From Bacteroidaceae bacterium (lineage in GTDB: Bacteria > Bacteroidota > Bacteroidia > Bacteroidales > Bacteroidaceae), in contig CABIVS010000003.1 of assembly GCA_902362375.1 (NCBI GenBank), forward strand, positions 473,770 to 537,769: a DNA stretch of 64,000 nt. The letters are read 5' to 3'. How positions within the stretch are numbered: position 1 is the first letter of the stretch; the number at the start of each line of letters is the position of its first letter. Of this stretch, positions 45,089-53,812 are shown piece by piece. The notes beneath the pieces are model-generated. The model was not told where the DNA came from. It was given only the letters and a program-made list of their open reading frames with translations, and did no database searches. The translations under genes and the position numbers were made by a program.

Positions 45089-46600
45089 ATGAAAAACAAT
45101 CTGTTTTATTCGATTCTAGTGATATTGTCGGCTGGCATCTTTTCGGGGTGTAGCGATGATGAGAAAGTGGAAGCGATCATAACTCCCGCAGTCATACAGG
45201 GCACAGTGTATACATTTGATGTGGATGAGTCGGGTGTACAATGGGAAAATAATCAGATGATCGGTGTTTCTATGCTGAAAGCCAATTCAACGGAGATCAT
45301 CATGCCCTATCATAATATAAAGCATAAAGCCACTGTTTATCCTGTTGGATATTTTTCTCCTGTTTCCACAGATGAAGTACTGTATTATCCTGAAGATGGA
45401 AGTAAAGTCGATATAGTGGCTTACTACCCGTATAAAGATAATCTAAAGGATGACTTATACCCTTTGAATATTGCGGATCAGACAGTAGCGGATAATTTCA
45501 GCTTTGTGTATGCCAATAATAGTAAAGGATTGAATAGGGATAATAAGAAAACAATGATGGAACTTCGTCCGGTAGTTGCAGAGTTGAATGTAGAGTTGGA
45601 AGCCGGAGATGGAGTAAAGGATGAGTATTTGGTAAATGCTACCATTAAGTTGACGGGGCTGCCTACCAAAGCGAATTTTAATCTGTTGACAGGAAGTATT
45701 CAGGATATAACAAATGTGCAGGACATTCTGCTTCCTGCGTATGAGGAAAGTGAGGGAAATGGAGCGTCCGGACGTATCTTACCGTCGACAGCCACTAATG
45801 GATATTACGTCGAAATTGTTCTTCCCGGAATGGGGGGACGAACAGAAAAGATCAGTTTGGCGAGCTGGTTATCGGAGATTAAGAGTGGAATTCGTTATAG
45901 TGGAGTGGTTAAAGTCAGCTTGGATAAGATTGAATTTATCAGTATGGATGAAGAGCCTATTAAGGACTGGGAAGAAGATGATAATGTGATTCAAGGAAAT
46001 GGCTCTAGTTTTTTGGTGAGACCTATCTCCAGTCTGTTATTGGGTGATTTGAAAGCCTCTGCTGGGAATAATCCGTTTGCTGCTAATAGTGGCATTCCTA
46101 TGGATAGTTGGTTCAAAACGGTAAATGCTACATCTGTATGGTGGAATTCGACGATACAATTAGATGAGCAATTGAATCATAATGTGTTATATCTGTCTCA
46201 CACCGGAGGTACAGCCGGATGGTATCAGTCTTTTGTTGGGTATCGAATGAGTAAGGCAGAGCTAGGCGAATATATTCTGAAGTTCAGAGTAAAGGGAACC
46301 GGAAAAATTAATTGCTTTGTGAGAACGTCAACAAGCAAATGTCCATTATTGACTGTACTTGTAGGCGGTAAATATCCGACTTACAAGGAAGTAACTGCAA
46401 CATCAGAGTACGTGGAATATTCCGTCACTTATAATTTTGCGAGAATGGGAGTAAGCGGAAGAGCTTCTTATGCGGATGCTGACGCCACGGATGCTTCTGT
46501 AGCCGATTATGATGATTTCTACATTGGTTTCTATCCAACGGCTACCAATTCGAATTTCTATTTGGATCATGTATCTTTGACAAAGGTAAAAGAGAATTAA
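45089..46600 (+). CDS. Fimbrillin-like surface lipoprotein with C-terminal jelly-roll
   Basis: This 503-aa lipoprotein (Cys21, FSGC, followed by SDDEK) has an N-terminal Mfa-like/fimbrillin domain (about 35-285, 'VDIVAYYPY') and a C-terminal beta-jelly-roll of carbohydrate-binding-module shape (about 320-500; 'GWYQSFVGYRMS', 'DFYIGFYPTATNSNFYLDHVSL'). ATG 45089 is preferred. An earlier in-frame ATG at 45047 overlaps the lyase stop by 4 nt and would give 14 extra charged residues ahead of the signal peptide. It is probably a surface glycan-binding protein. Confidence 0.75.
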   Translation: MKNNLFYSILVILSAGIFSGCSDDEKVEAIITPAVIQGTVYTFDVDESGVQWENNQMIGVSMLKANSTEIIMPYHNIKHKATVYPVGYFSPVSTDEVLYYPEDGSKVDIVAYYPYKDNLKDDLYPLNIADQTVADNFSFVYANNSKGLNRDNKKTMMELRPVVAELNVELEAGDGVKDEYLVNATIKLTGLPTKANFNLLTGSIQDITNVQDILLPAYEESEGNGASGRILPSTATNGYYVEIVLPGMGGRTEKISLASWLSEIKSGIRYSGVVKVSLDKIEFISMDEEPIKDWEEDDNVIQGNGSSFLVRPISSLLLGDLKASAGNNPFAANSGIPMDSWFKTVNATSVWWNSTIQLDEQLNHNVLYLSHTGGTAGWYQSFVGYRMSKAELGEYILKFRVKGTGKINCFVRTSTSKCPLLTVLVGGKYPTYKEVTATSEYVEYSVTYNFARMGVSGRASYADADATDASVADYDDFYIGFYPTATNSNFYLDHVSLTKVKEN

Positions 46601-46612
46601 ACAGTGAATAAT

Positions 46613-47428
46613 ATGAAAAGATTTAATATACTATTGGTAATGTCTGCATTTATAGGGAGTTTTACTTCTTGTAGTCAGGATGCAGAGAATGAATTGGTTC
46701 CATCTGCTAAGGTAGTCAACTTCGATGTGAATATATCAAAGACGCGAACCGTTACAGAGGGAAAAGTCACTTCTTTCGTTGAGGATGACCAGATAGGAGT
46801 TTTTGGTGTAAAACGCGGAGCATCAGAGGTGTTGAACCAGAATGTTATGTATGCTTACACTGGCAACGGAAAGTGGCTCGCGGATAAATCAATCACTTAT
46901 CCATTGGATAATTCGCCTATCAATTTTTATGCTTATTATCCTTATGGGGATCATCCGACCACAAATTTTGATTTTACAGTTTTGTCTGATCAGTCAAAGG
47001 ATAATGGTTACGCACAGAGTGATTTGTTAGTAGCTAAGAATGAAAAGGCTCTTCCGGGAGAGGGAGCTGTCAGTTTACAGTTTGGGCATATGATGGCGCA
47101 GATTGAAGTAAAACCGGCTTTGCCGGATGGTGTTACGTTGACTTCGGTTGCTCTGCTTAATGTGCTAACTGGTTCATCTGTAGATTTAATCAACCAGACT
47201 GCAACAACTAAAACCGACGCATCCGCTTCATTATCTACTATCACATTAATGAAAGCGGGAGATGTATATAGGGGAGTTCTTCCTAAACAGACTTTGGCTG
47301 GTAGAATCTTTGAATTTGTGGGAATAAATGAGGCCGGACAAAAGGTGATGTTTGATTATACATTGGAGAATGCTACTGCTCTGACTGCAAATAAGATAAC
47401 TCTATTTGAAATTAACTTGCAATATTAG
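46613..47428 (+). CDS. Fimbrillin family (Mfa-like) lipoprotein
   Basis: This 271-aa lipoprotein (Cys20, FTSC, followed by SQDAE) has a fimbrillin-like domain: 'VVNFDVNISKTRT', a 'DDQIGVFG' strand, 'PINFYAYYPYGD' and 'LQFGHMMAQIEV'. ATG 46613 is preferred over GTG 46604. It is the last gene of the plus-strand PUL operon, before a strong terminator. It could be a fimbrial subunit, but within a PUL it more likely works as a surface glycan-binding accessory. Confidence 0.8.
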   Translation: MKRFNILLVMSAFIGSFTSCSQDAENELVPSAKVVNFDVNISKTRTVTEGKVTSFVEDDQIGVFGVKRGASEVLNQNVMYAYTGNGKWLADKSITYPLDNSPINFYAYYPYGDHPTTNFDFTVLSDQSKDNGYAQSDLLVAKNEKALPGEGAVSLQFGHMMAQIEVKPALPDGVTLTSVALLNVLTGSSVDLINQTATTKTDASASLSTITLMKAGDVYRGVLPKQTLAGRIFEFVGINEAGQKVMFDYTLENATALTANKITLFEINLQY

Positions 47429-47458
47429 TTTTCGGAGTAGATAAAAGATAATACGGAA

Positions 47459-47496
47459 TGAATCCTAAAAGCTGATTGTCCAGCTTTTAGGATTCA
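47459..47496 (+). terminator. Terminator of the PUL operon
   Basis: Perfect 16-bp stem (arms 47459-47474 and 47481-47496) with a 6-nt loop, followed by TTTTTA. It also separates the convergent M48 gene. Confidence 0.85.
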
Positions 47497-47527
47497 TTTT
47501 TATCAGTATGTCAGCAGGATGATACAT

Positions 47528-49588
47528 TTATTTTTGTTGAACGATATTATCAATGATATTCCCAAGCTTTATTTTCGCATCCTTATCTACTTTATCTAAT
47601 AAATAAGAATAGAAAACTTTAGATTGGATCATTGTGTTGACATATTCAATATTAATCTCGGAGAGCTCTGACTCATCATTGGGACTTTCAACGAATGATT
47701 TCAACTGATTGATAGTTTCCGGTACAGTAACTTCTGACAGTATTTTCCAATCACACATACTCATCGTTTGTTTTATATCTTTTTCGAGAGCATTAACTGT
47801 CTTTTTGAGTTGCTTGATATTTTCTTCATCGCGGTTTATAGGTCGATTAAATTCTGCAATGAGTGCATTGATTTGATCGGTTAAAGGAATGTCGTATTGG
47901 TCTTTAAATTCTTTCACAAAGAAAATAGCATTATACAATGAATTGACTTTTTCTTTTAATGAAACATCGTCCATTACGCGGTATAATATATACTTATAAA
48001 TATCATGGTCTATTTGTTTTATTTTCTCGAATAAGGAAAGTATATATGTCCGGTGCTTATCCATGGGAAGTTTGTCAATGGAGCATTTTTCTCCGAGATA
48101 AGAAATACTCTCTATTTCCAATTCTTTGTTGTAGACACTGCATAGTGTATTCCAATCGTCTGTGGCTATTGAGTATTCTTTTATTATCTCACTATTGGAT
48201 AGAGAAAATGGATTTTCTGTTTCTTCGATGGTAACCAGACTTCTGTCAAATGTAGCTATATCCCTTTGCAGAAAGGTCTGATATTCTTCGGGGATTGTGT
48301 TTTTGCGATAATACTCCTTATACCATTGCGTAAAGTCTTCGTTGGAGATAATTTTCATTTCATCTTCCGGGGTTTGTGTGTTTTCTGCAATTTGTGCTTC
48401 TATGATTTGGGATATTTCTTCTTTATACTTGTCAGGTAATAAAGTCCAGGAAGATGATAAGTCATTTTCGGATATTTCTCCGCTCTGTATCGGTAAATGT
48501 GATATTCTGCTGCTTAATGATGGGTGGGTATCCCATACATTTTCAACAACAATCCTCGATTCCGGATATTGTGATGGAATATCTTTGTTCATTAAGCTTT
48601 GAGAGCGGAGGGGTATTTGATTTTTATAAGTAATGAAATCTGTGATAATCTGGTGCGATTCAAAAATGTTGCTGACTTTCTTTTTCTCTTCGGAAAGGTC
48701 AGTCAGTCCGTTTCGGGTGATTTCAAAAGTAGTTCCCAAAACCTCGATTTTTCGTAATGCGGATGCAAAAACCTGGTTGCCTACATAGCTGCATGCGATG
48801 GCATCTGCGTCATATTCCATCTGCCGGGACAAACGGAAATAGGAACGGTTGACCACTTTGTACATATTCTGTAGAATCTTTCTCACCAGATTAGTGAACC
48901 GTCTGGTTAACATTCCGAAAACGGCAAGAAGCTGAACCGGTAGCATACACCATTTATCTACCCATTGATCCCACTTGTCTTCTTGAAAAGCAAGATTGTA
49001 TAAAACAGTATTCGTAATATAAACGCTGGAACCTATTTTCATACTTTTCTGTGAGAAATGTCCGAATTCATGAGCCAGAATGCCTTTCAGTTCCGAAGTA
49101 TTGGTGGAAGTGAATAATCCCAAGCCAATTTCCAGATTCTTTTTTACAGGGAAAAAGATACTCCAGAAACTTGTGTCATAAAAGACACATGCATTGACGT
49201 CCGGTGATAAATACACCTTTTTAGGCATCGGACATTGGGTTGCAGAAGCCACCTCACGAATAGCATTGAACAATGCAGGGCACTCTGCTTCGGTAACGAG
49301 TCTTCTATTTGCATTGATATTCTGGGTTTTGGAGAATATGAACTTAACCAGATAAATACCGAACATGACAGAAAAACCGATTCCGCCTATCATTGCTCCT
49401 ATCAATATCAAAATCAGCCTGAAACTGGAGATGGCTGTAAAATGCAGAAATCCCCAGACGGCAAACCGGTATGCTATCCATAACAGGAACACTCCCAATG
49501 CAATGAGTCCGATGTATACTAAGATAAATAAAGCTATTCTGAAAAGAACACTAATAGAATGTTTGCGGATGACGTCTTCAGATTCCAT
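47528..49588 (-). CDS. M48-family membrane metalloprotease
   Basis: This 686-aa zinc protease has two hydrophobic stretches near the N-terminus (about 15-40 and 55-85). The HEFGH zinc motif is at 173-177 and a third ligand is in 'QMEYDADAIACSYVG'. It is larger than HtpX (about 290 aa); the extra C-terminal 380 residues, rich in charged helices, are of unknown role. It is likely part of membrane-protein quality control. A TAnnTTTG promoter lies at 49618-49625. Confidence 0.9.
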   Translation of the reverse strand: MESEDVIRKHSISVLFRIALFILVYIGLIALGVFLLWIAYRFAVWGFLHFTAISSFRLILILIGAMIGGIGFSVMFGIYLVKFIFSKTQNINANRRLVTEAECPALFNAIREVASATQCPMPKKVYLSPDVNACVFYDTSFWSIFFPVKKNLEIGLGLFTSTNTSELKGILAHEFGHFSQKSMKIGSSVYITNTVLYNLAFQEDKWDQWVDKWCMLPVQLLAVFGMLTRRFTNLVRKILQNMYKVVNRSYFRLSRQMEYDADAIACSYVGNQVFASALRKIEVLGTTFEITRNGLTDLSEEKKKVSNIFESHQIITDFITYKNQIPLRSQSLMNKDIPSQYPESRIVVENVWDTHPSLSSRISHLPIQSGEISENDLSSSWTLLPDKYKEEISQIIEAQIAENTQTPEDEMKIISNEDFTQWYKEYYRKNTIPEEYQTFLQRDIATFDRSLVTIEETENPFSLSNSEIIKEYSIATDDWNTLCSVYNKELEIESISYLGEKCSIDKLPMDKHRTYILSLFEKIKQIDHDIYKYILYRVMDDVSLKEKVNSLYNAIFFVKEFKDQYDIPLTDQINALIAEFNRPINRDEENIKQLKKTVNALEKDIKQTMSMCDWKILSEVTVPETINQLKSFVESPNDESELSEINIEYVNTMIQSKVFYSYLLDKVDKDAKIKLGNIIDNIVQQK

Positions 49589-49617
49589 GATATTAGATAT
49601 GAGATTGTTTTGATATA

Positions 49618-49625
49618 CAAAAGTA
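49618..49625 (-). promoter_or_regulatory. Promoter -7 box of the M48 gene
   Basis: TACTTTTG on the minus strand, 30 nt before the start codon. Confidence 0.6.
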
Positions 49626-49781
49626 TCATTTAGTTTTCATATTTTCTATTATAAATGGTGGTTTTATTTGGTAAATTTTATTTTGTATGGATATACCTGT
49701 ATAAAAAGCACTTTCTTAATAAGCGGATGAATTGTTTTGCTTATTAGTAAAGTGCCTTCTTTGAGAAATTAATAGAGAGTG

Positions 49782-51017
49782 TTATTCTGTCCGCTTACAA
49801 GCATTCGCCTGGAAAAACTCATTCAACGTATCTTCATAATTTCCATGAACCATAATATGATGATTTCCCAACGGATTTCTCAGGAAATACTCTGCTGGAG
49901 TATTCATGCGGATGCGTATTTGTGTACGGCACATATTAATATAATTGGTATTTTCAGTTAATGTTCCTGTAGATAAGTAATATTCATCCAGACATTCACC
50001 GCCGCATTTTATGATCGTTACATCCCCCGTCGGAAGTAACCCTTGTATGGCAATTCCTTTTTCTGTTTCAAAATGATTTCGGATAATATATCTCTCCGTT
50101 TGTTTGAGACCTACGGTGCAATGTGCCAATATCAGTTCATTAGTACGGGTATTGATCATGGAAGGATTTGCCATAAATCCGTCTTTACCCGTAAGTGCTT
50201 TAACTGCTAATAGCGTAAATACAGACTGGAGATCTCCTTCACAACCTGCTATTATCCCGTCATCATTCAATAAAGATAATGCCACGCATCCGGTAGTGTC
50301 GATTTGTTCAATCAGTTTAAAACAGCTTAATGTCAGTGCTTCCAGATTTTCTTCCTGACATACCTTTTTTATCGCCCGGTATAGTCGCATTGATTTGATT
50401 AAATCTTCGGGAGTCCCTTCGCGACAGGCAAGAGCTTGAGATGCTACAGCCGCGCATGACGCTCCTACCTGGTCATCTGTGATTTGTTGAAAATGATCAT
50501 AAATCCGTTCCAATGGAATATCTACATATTCAATTCCCCAACGGCGCTTAGCCAGCAAGTAGTCCACGTTACTGGCCACTAACCAGGAAGAAGGACTTCC
50601 GATGACTCCGATACGTTTGCCGAATAAGGAACGTTGTGCCCAGAAATTATTATAAAGTGTATGGATACGCAGGATAATGGCTGGTAGTTCACCGTGTAGA
50701 ATCTCACTTTTCATTCCGCGTCCCCGCAGCCAGGTAGAGATTTCCAATGCAGCTGCAAGGGAGTTCTGCATGCCGTCCGCCAGTAAAATGGCAGGGCGGG
50801 GAAGGTTTTCGAAATGCTGTATGACCAGTCTTTCCACCCCGCCGGTAGCGATGAAAATGATTTTGAAATCATCACTATTAAGCTTGTCCATATCTTGATA
50901 GTCGACCAGCTTTACAGTATAATATTTTTCAATCTCGCTTAAAATAGCTTCGTGCGAGCCTCTTAGCGAGGATTGTTTGTGAAGGATTGAGGCGAATGAG
51001 ATAAGGTGTATGGTCAT
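49782..51017 (-). CDS. L-fucose/L-arabinose isomerase-like protein
   Basis: This 411-aa cytoplasmic protein fits the FucI/AraA-like isomerase superfamily. An N-terminal Rossmann-like half contains 'IIFIATGGVERLVIQHF' and 'GKRIGVIGSPSSWLVAS'; the C-terminal half has 'CVALSLLNDDGIIAGCEGDL', where Asp and Glu are likely metal ligands, and 'NPSMINTRTNELILAHCT' (each cited in part). It is shorter than FucI (about 590 aa). The sugar substrate is unknown and no kinase or aldolase is adjacent. Confidence 0.75.
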   Translation of the reverse strand: MTIHLISFASILHKQSSLRGSHEAILSEIEKYYTVKLVDYQDMDKLNSDDFKIIFIATGGVERLVIQHFENLPRPAILLADGMQNSLAAALEISTWLRGRGMKSEILHGELPAIILRIHTLYNNFWAQRSLFGKRIGVIGSPSSWLVASNVDYLLAKRRWGIEYVDIPLERIYDHFQQITDDQVGASCAAVASQALACREGTPEDLIKSMRLYRAIKKVCQEENLEALTLSCFKLIEQIDTTGCVALSLLNDDGIIAGCEGDLQSVFTLLAVKALTGKDGFMANPSMINTRTNELILAHCTVGLKQTERYIIRNHFETEKGIAIQGLLPTGDVTIIKCGGECLDEYYLSTGTLTENTNYINMCRTQIRIRMNTPAEYFLRNPLGNHHIMVHGNYEDTLNEFFQANACKRTE

Positions 51018-51046
51018 TATGATATTGTTTTAAGTTTTCTGTATGA

Positions 51047-51054
51047 CAAATGTA
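51047..51054 (-). promoter_or_regulatory. Promoter -7 box of the isomerase-like gene
   Basis: TACATTTG on the minus strand, 30 nt before the start codon. Confidence 0.6.
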
Positions 51055-51138
51055 TAGCTTTCTTTTCAAATTACCATAACGATTTTAACCTTGCTAAGGT
51101 TTTTAAAGTTTTTATGTCTCTGTATTCAAATTATTGCG

Positions 51139-51146
51139 TACATTTG
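51139..51146 (+). promoter_or_regulatory. Promoter -7 box of the aminotransferase gene
   Basis: TACATTTG, 52 nt before the start at 51198. The spacer includes short AAATAGT repeats. Confidence 0.6.
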
Positions 51147-51197
51147 CAGCTCCAAGTTAAATAGTAAATAGTAAATTGTAAAATAGTCAATAAAATT

Positions 51198-52397
51198 ATG
51201 CCAACCATATCCATTCGCGGAAACGAGATGCCTGCATCTCCTATCAGAAAGCTGGCTCCTTTGGCAGATGCTGCCAAGCAACGCGGAGTCCATGTGTTTC
51301 ACCTGAACATCGGACAGCCTGATCTGCCCACTCCTCAGGCCGCGATTGACGCGATACGCAATATTGATCGTAAAGTACTGGAATATAGTCCCAGTGCCGG
51401 TTATCGTAGTTATCGCGAGAAATTAGTGGGATATTATGCAAAGTTTAATATCAATCTGACTGCAGACGATATAATCATTACATCGGGAGGTTCGGAAGCC
51501 GTACTTTTTTCCTTTCTTTCTTGTCTGAATCCGGGAGATGAAATTATCGTTCCGGAACCTGCATACGCTAACTATATGGCATTTGCCATCTCTGCCGGAG
51601 CAAAGATTCGCACTATTGCTACGACCATTGAAGAAGGCTTTTCCCTTCCGAAAGTAGAGAAGTTTGAAGAACTGATTAATGAACGTACCAAAGCAATCCT
51701 GATTTGTAATCCGAATAATCCGACCGGTTATTTGTATACTCGTCGTGAAATGAATCAGATTCGTGACTTGGTGAAGAAGTATGATTTGTTTCTTTTCTCC
51801 GATGAAGTATATCGTGAGTTTATATATACAGGATCTCCTTATATCTCTGCCTGCCATCTGGAAGGAATTGAGAATAATGTCGTACTGATTGACTCCGTAT
51901 CCAAACGTTATTCAGAATGTGGTATCCGCATCGGTGCGTTGATTACCAAAAACAAAGAAATACGTGATGCTGTCATGAAGTTCTGCCAGGCACGCCTAAG
52001 TCCTCCATTGATTGGACAGATTGCCGCAGAGGCTTCTTTAGACGCTCCGGAAGAATATTATCGTGAGACGTATGATGAATACGTTGAGCGTCGTAAATGC
52101 CTGATTGACGGTTTAAACCGTATTCCCGGTGTTTATTCACCCATTCCGATGGGAGCTTTCTATACAGTGGCCAAACTTCCGGTAGATGACTCCGATAAGT
52201 TCTGTGCGTGGTGTCTTTCTGATTTTGAGTATGAAGGTCAGACTGTATTCATGGCTCCGGCTTCCGGTTTTTATACCACCCCGGGTTCCGGAATCAATCA
52301 GGTTCGTATTGCTTACGTATTGAAGAAAGAAGATTTAACCCGTGCACTTTTTGTCTTGCAGAAGGCTTTGGAAGTGTATCCGGGAAGAACGGAATAA
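51198..52397 (+). CDS. PLP-dependent class I/II aminotransferase (AspC-like)
   Basis: This 399-aa cytoplasmic enzyme belongs to fold-type I. It shows 'ILICNPNNPTGYLYTR' (cofactor site), 'DEVYREFIY', the Schiff-base lysine in 'DSVSKRYSECGIRIGAL', and a C-terminal substrate Arg in 'NQVRIAYVL'. Aspartate aminotransferases of the Ib subgroup look like this, but substrate range cannot be fixed. It is probably co-transcribed with the LolC/E-like permease gene 41 nt downstream, separated by a heptamer repeat array. Confidence 0.9.
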   Translation: MPTISIRGNEMPASPIRKLAPLADAAKQRGVHVFHLNIGQPDLPTPQAAIDAIRNIDRKVLEYSPSAGYRSYREKLVGYYAKFNINLTADDIIITSGGSEAVLFSFLSCLNPGDEIIVPEPAYANYMAFAISAGAKIRTIATTIEEGFSLPKVEKFEELINERTKAILICNPNNPTGYLYTRREMNQIRDLVKKYDLFLFSDEVYREFIYTGSPYISACHLEGIENNVVLIDSVSKRYSECGIRIGALITKNKEIRDAVMKFCQARLSPPLIGQIAAEASLDAPEEYYRETYDEYVERRKCLIDGLNRIPGVYSPIPMGAFYTVAKLPVDDSDKFCAWCLSDFEYEGQTVFMAPASGFYTTPGSGINQVRIAYVLKKEDLTRALFVLQKALEVYPGRTE

Positions 52398-52401
52398 ATT
52401 T

Positions 52402-52429
52402 AAGTATTAAGTATCAGGTATTAAGTATT
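52402..52429 (+). repeat. 4 x 7-nt AAGTATT array, second copy
   Basis: AAGTATT, AAGTATC, AGGTATT, AAGTATT in tandem, 5 nt after the aminotransferase stop. It matches the array at 3916-3943 in 27 of 28 positions, including the odd AGGTATT as third unit. Confidence 0.75.
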
Positions 52430-52437
52430 TATACAAA

Positions 52438-53682
52438 TTGTCTCTATCACTTTTCATAGCCCGGCGTATCTATCGTGAAAGCGATGGCGGAAAGCAGGTG
52501 TCACGTCCTGCGGTCCTCATTGCCATGGCGGGTATTGCTATTGGTTTGGCTGTAATGATTATTGCAGTGGCGGTAGTCATCGGGTTTAAAAGTGAAGTGA
52601 GAAATAAAGTTATAGGGTTCGGATCGCATATCCAGATTACCAATCTGGATGCGGTCAGTTCTTACGAAACTCATCCGATTGTGGTAGGAGACAGTATGAT
52701 GACTGCTCTTGCTGATTATCCGGAAATAAGTCATGTACAGCGTTTTTCTACTAAACCGGGAATGATTAAGACGGATGATGCTTTTCAGGGAATGGTATTA
52801 AAAGGCGTAGGTCCGGAATTTGACCCTCATTTTATAAAGGAATATTTGGTGGAAGGCGAGATACCTGTTTTCAGTGATTCTGTTTCTTCCAATCAGGTGC
52901 TTATTTCCAAGGCGTTGGCCACTAAGATGAAGTTGAAACTGGGAGACAAGATATACACCTATTATATACAGGACGATATCCGTGCCCGGCGTCTGACAAT
53001 TGCCGGAATTTATCAAACGAACTTTTCCGAATACGACAATCTCTTTTTATTGACGGATCTTAATCTGGTGAATCGGTTGAACGGCTGGCAACCGGAGCAG
53101 GTGACCGGTGTAGAGTTACAGGTGAAAGATTACGATAAACTGGAGGACATAACGTATGAAATCGCAACTGATATAGATAACCGGATGGATAAACTGGGCG
53201 GTGTGTATTATGTGCGTAATATCGAACAGTTGAATCCGCAGATATTTGCTTGGCTCGACTTATTGGATTTGAATGTATGGGTCATCCTGTTTCTGATGAT
53301 AGGGGTGGCCGGTTTTACTATGATTTCCGGCCTGTTGATAATCATCATCGAACGTACCAATATGATTGGTATTTTAAAAGCATTGGGAGCCAACAATTTC
53401 ACGATTCGTAGAACCTTTCTTTGGTTTGCAGTCTTTTTGATTGGTAAAGGCATGCTTTGGGGCAATGCCATTGGTTTGGCTTTCTGTATTCTTCAGTCAC
53501 AGTTCGGACTGTTTAAACTTGATCCGGAGACTTACTATGTGGATACTGTTCCGGTTTCCTTTAATGTATTACTTTTCGTTTTGATTAATCTCGGCACTTT
53601 GTTTGCATCTGTATTGATGCTGATTGGTCCTTCATTTCTGATCACTAAGATCAATCCGGCAAGCTCCATGAGATACGAATAA
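52438..53682 (+). CDS. LolC/LolE-type ABC transporter permease
   Basis: This 414-aa inner-membrane protein has one N-terminal membrane helix (about 25-50), a MacB-like periplasmic core (about 55-265), and the FtsX domain with three helices in the C-terminal third ('FMIGVAGFTMISGLLIIIIERT'-type segment, 'IGILKALGANN' coupling helix). It ends in 'NPASSMRYE', typical of this permease family. LolC/E-type complexes extract lipoproteins from the inner membrane; the ATPase subunit is not adjacent. The start codon is TTG at 52438. Confidence 0.88.
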   Translation: MSLSLFIARRIYRESDGGKQVSRPAVLIAMAGIAIGLAVMIIAVAVVIGFKSEVRNKVIGFGSHIQITNLDAVSSYETHPIVVGDSMMTALADYPEISHVQRFSTKPGMIKTDDAFQGMVLKGVGPEFDPHFIKEYLVEGEIPVFSDSVSSNQVLISKALATKMKLKLGDKIYTYYIQDDIRARRLTIAGIYQTNFSEYDNLFLLTDLNLVNRLNGWQPEQVTGVELQVKDYDKLEDITYEIATDIDNRMDKLGGVYYVRNIEQLNPQIFAWLDLLDLNVWVILFLMIGVAGFTMISGLLIIIIERTNMIGILKALGANNFTIRRTFLWFAVFLIGKGMLWGNAIGLAFCILQSQFGLFKLDPETYYVDTVPVSFNVLLFVLINLGTLFASVLMLIGPSFLITKINPASSMRYE

Positions 53683-53757
53683 TCCTCTTTTTTCCTATCT
53701 GATTTTTACTGCAAAAATAATTTGGTCCATTGCGTGATGTGGAGTGAATAATATGTC

Positions 53758-53765
53758 TATATTTG
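53758..53765 (+). promoter_or_regulatory. Promoter -7 box of the RimK-like gene
   Basis: TATATTTG, 47 nt before the start at 53813. Confidence 0.6.
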
Positions 53766-53812
53766 CGCCCAATTTACTTAATATCCTCTTGTAGGTTTAA
53801 TTTTTAACCATT

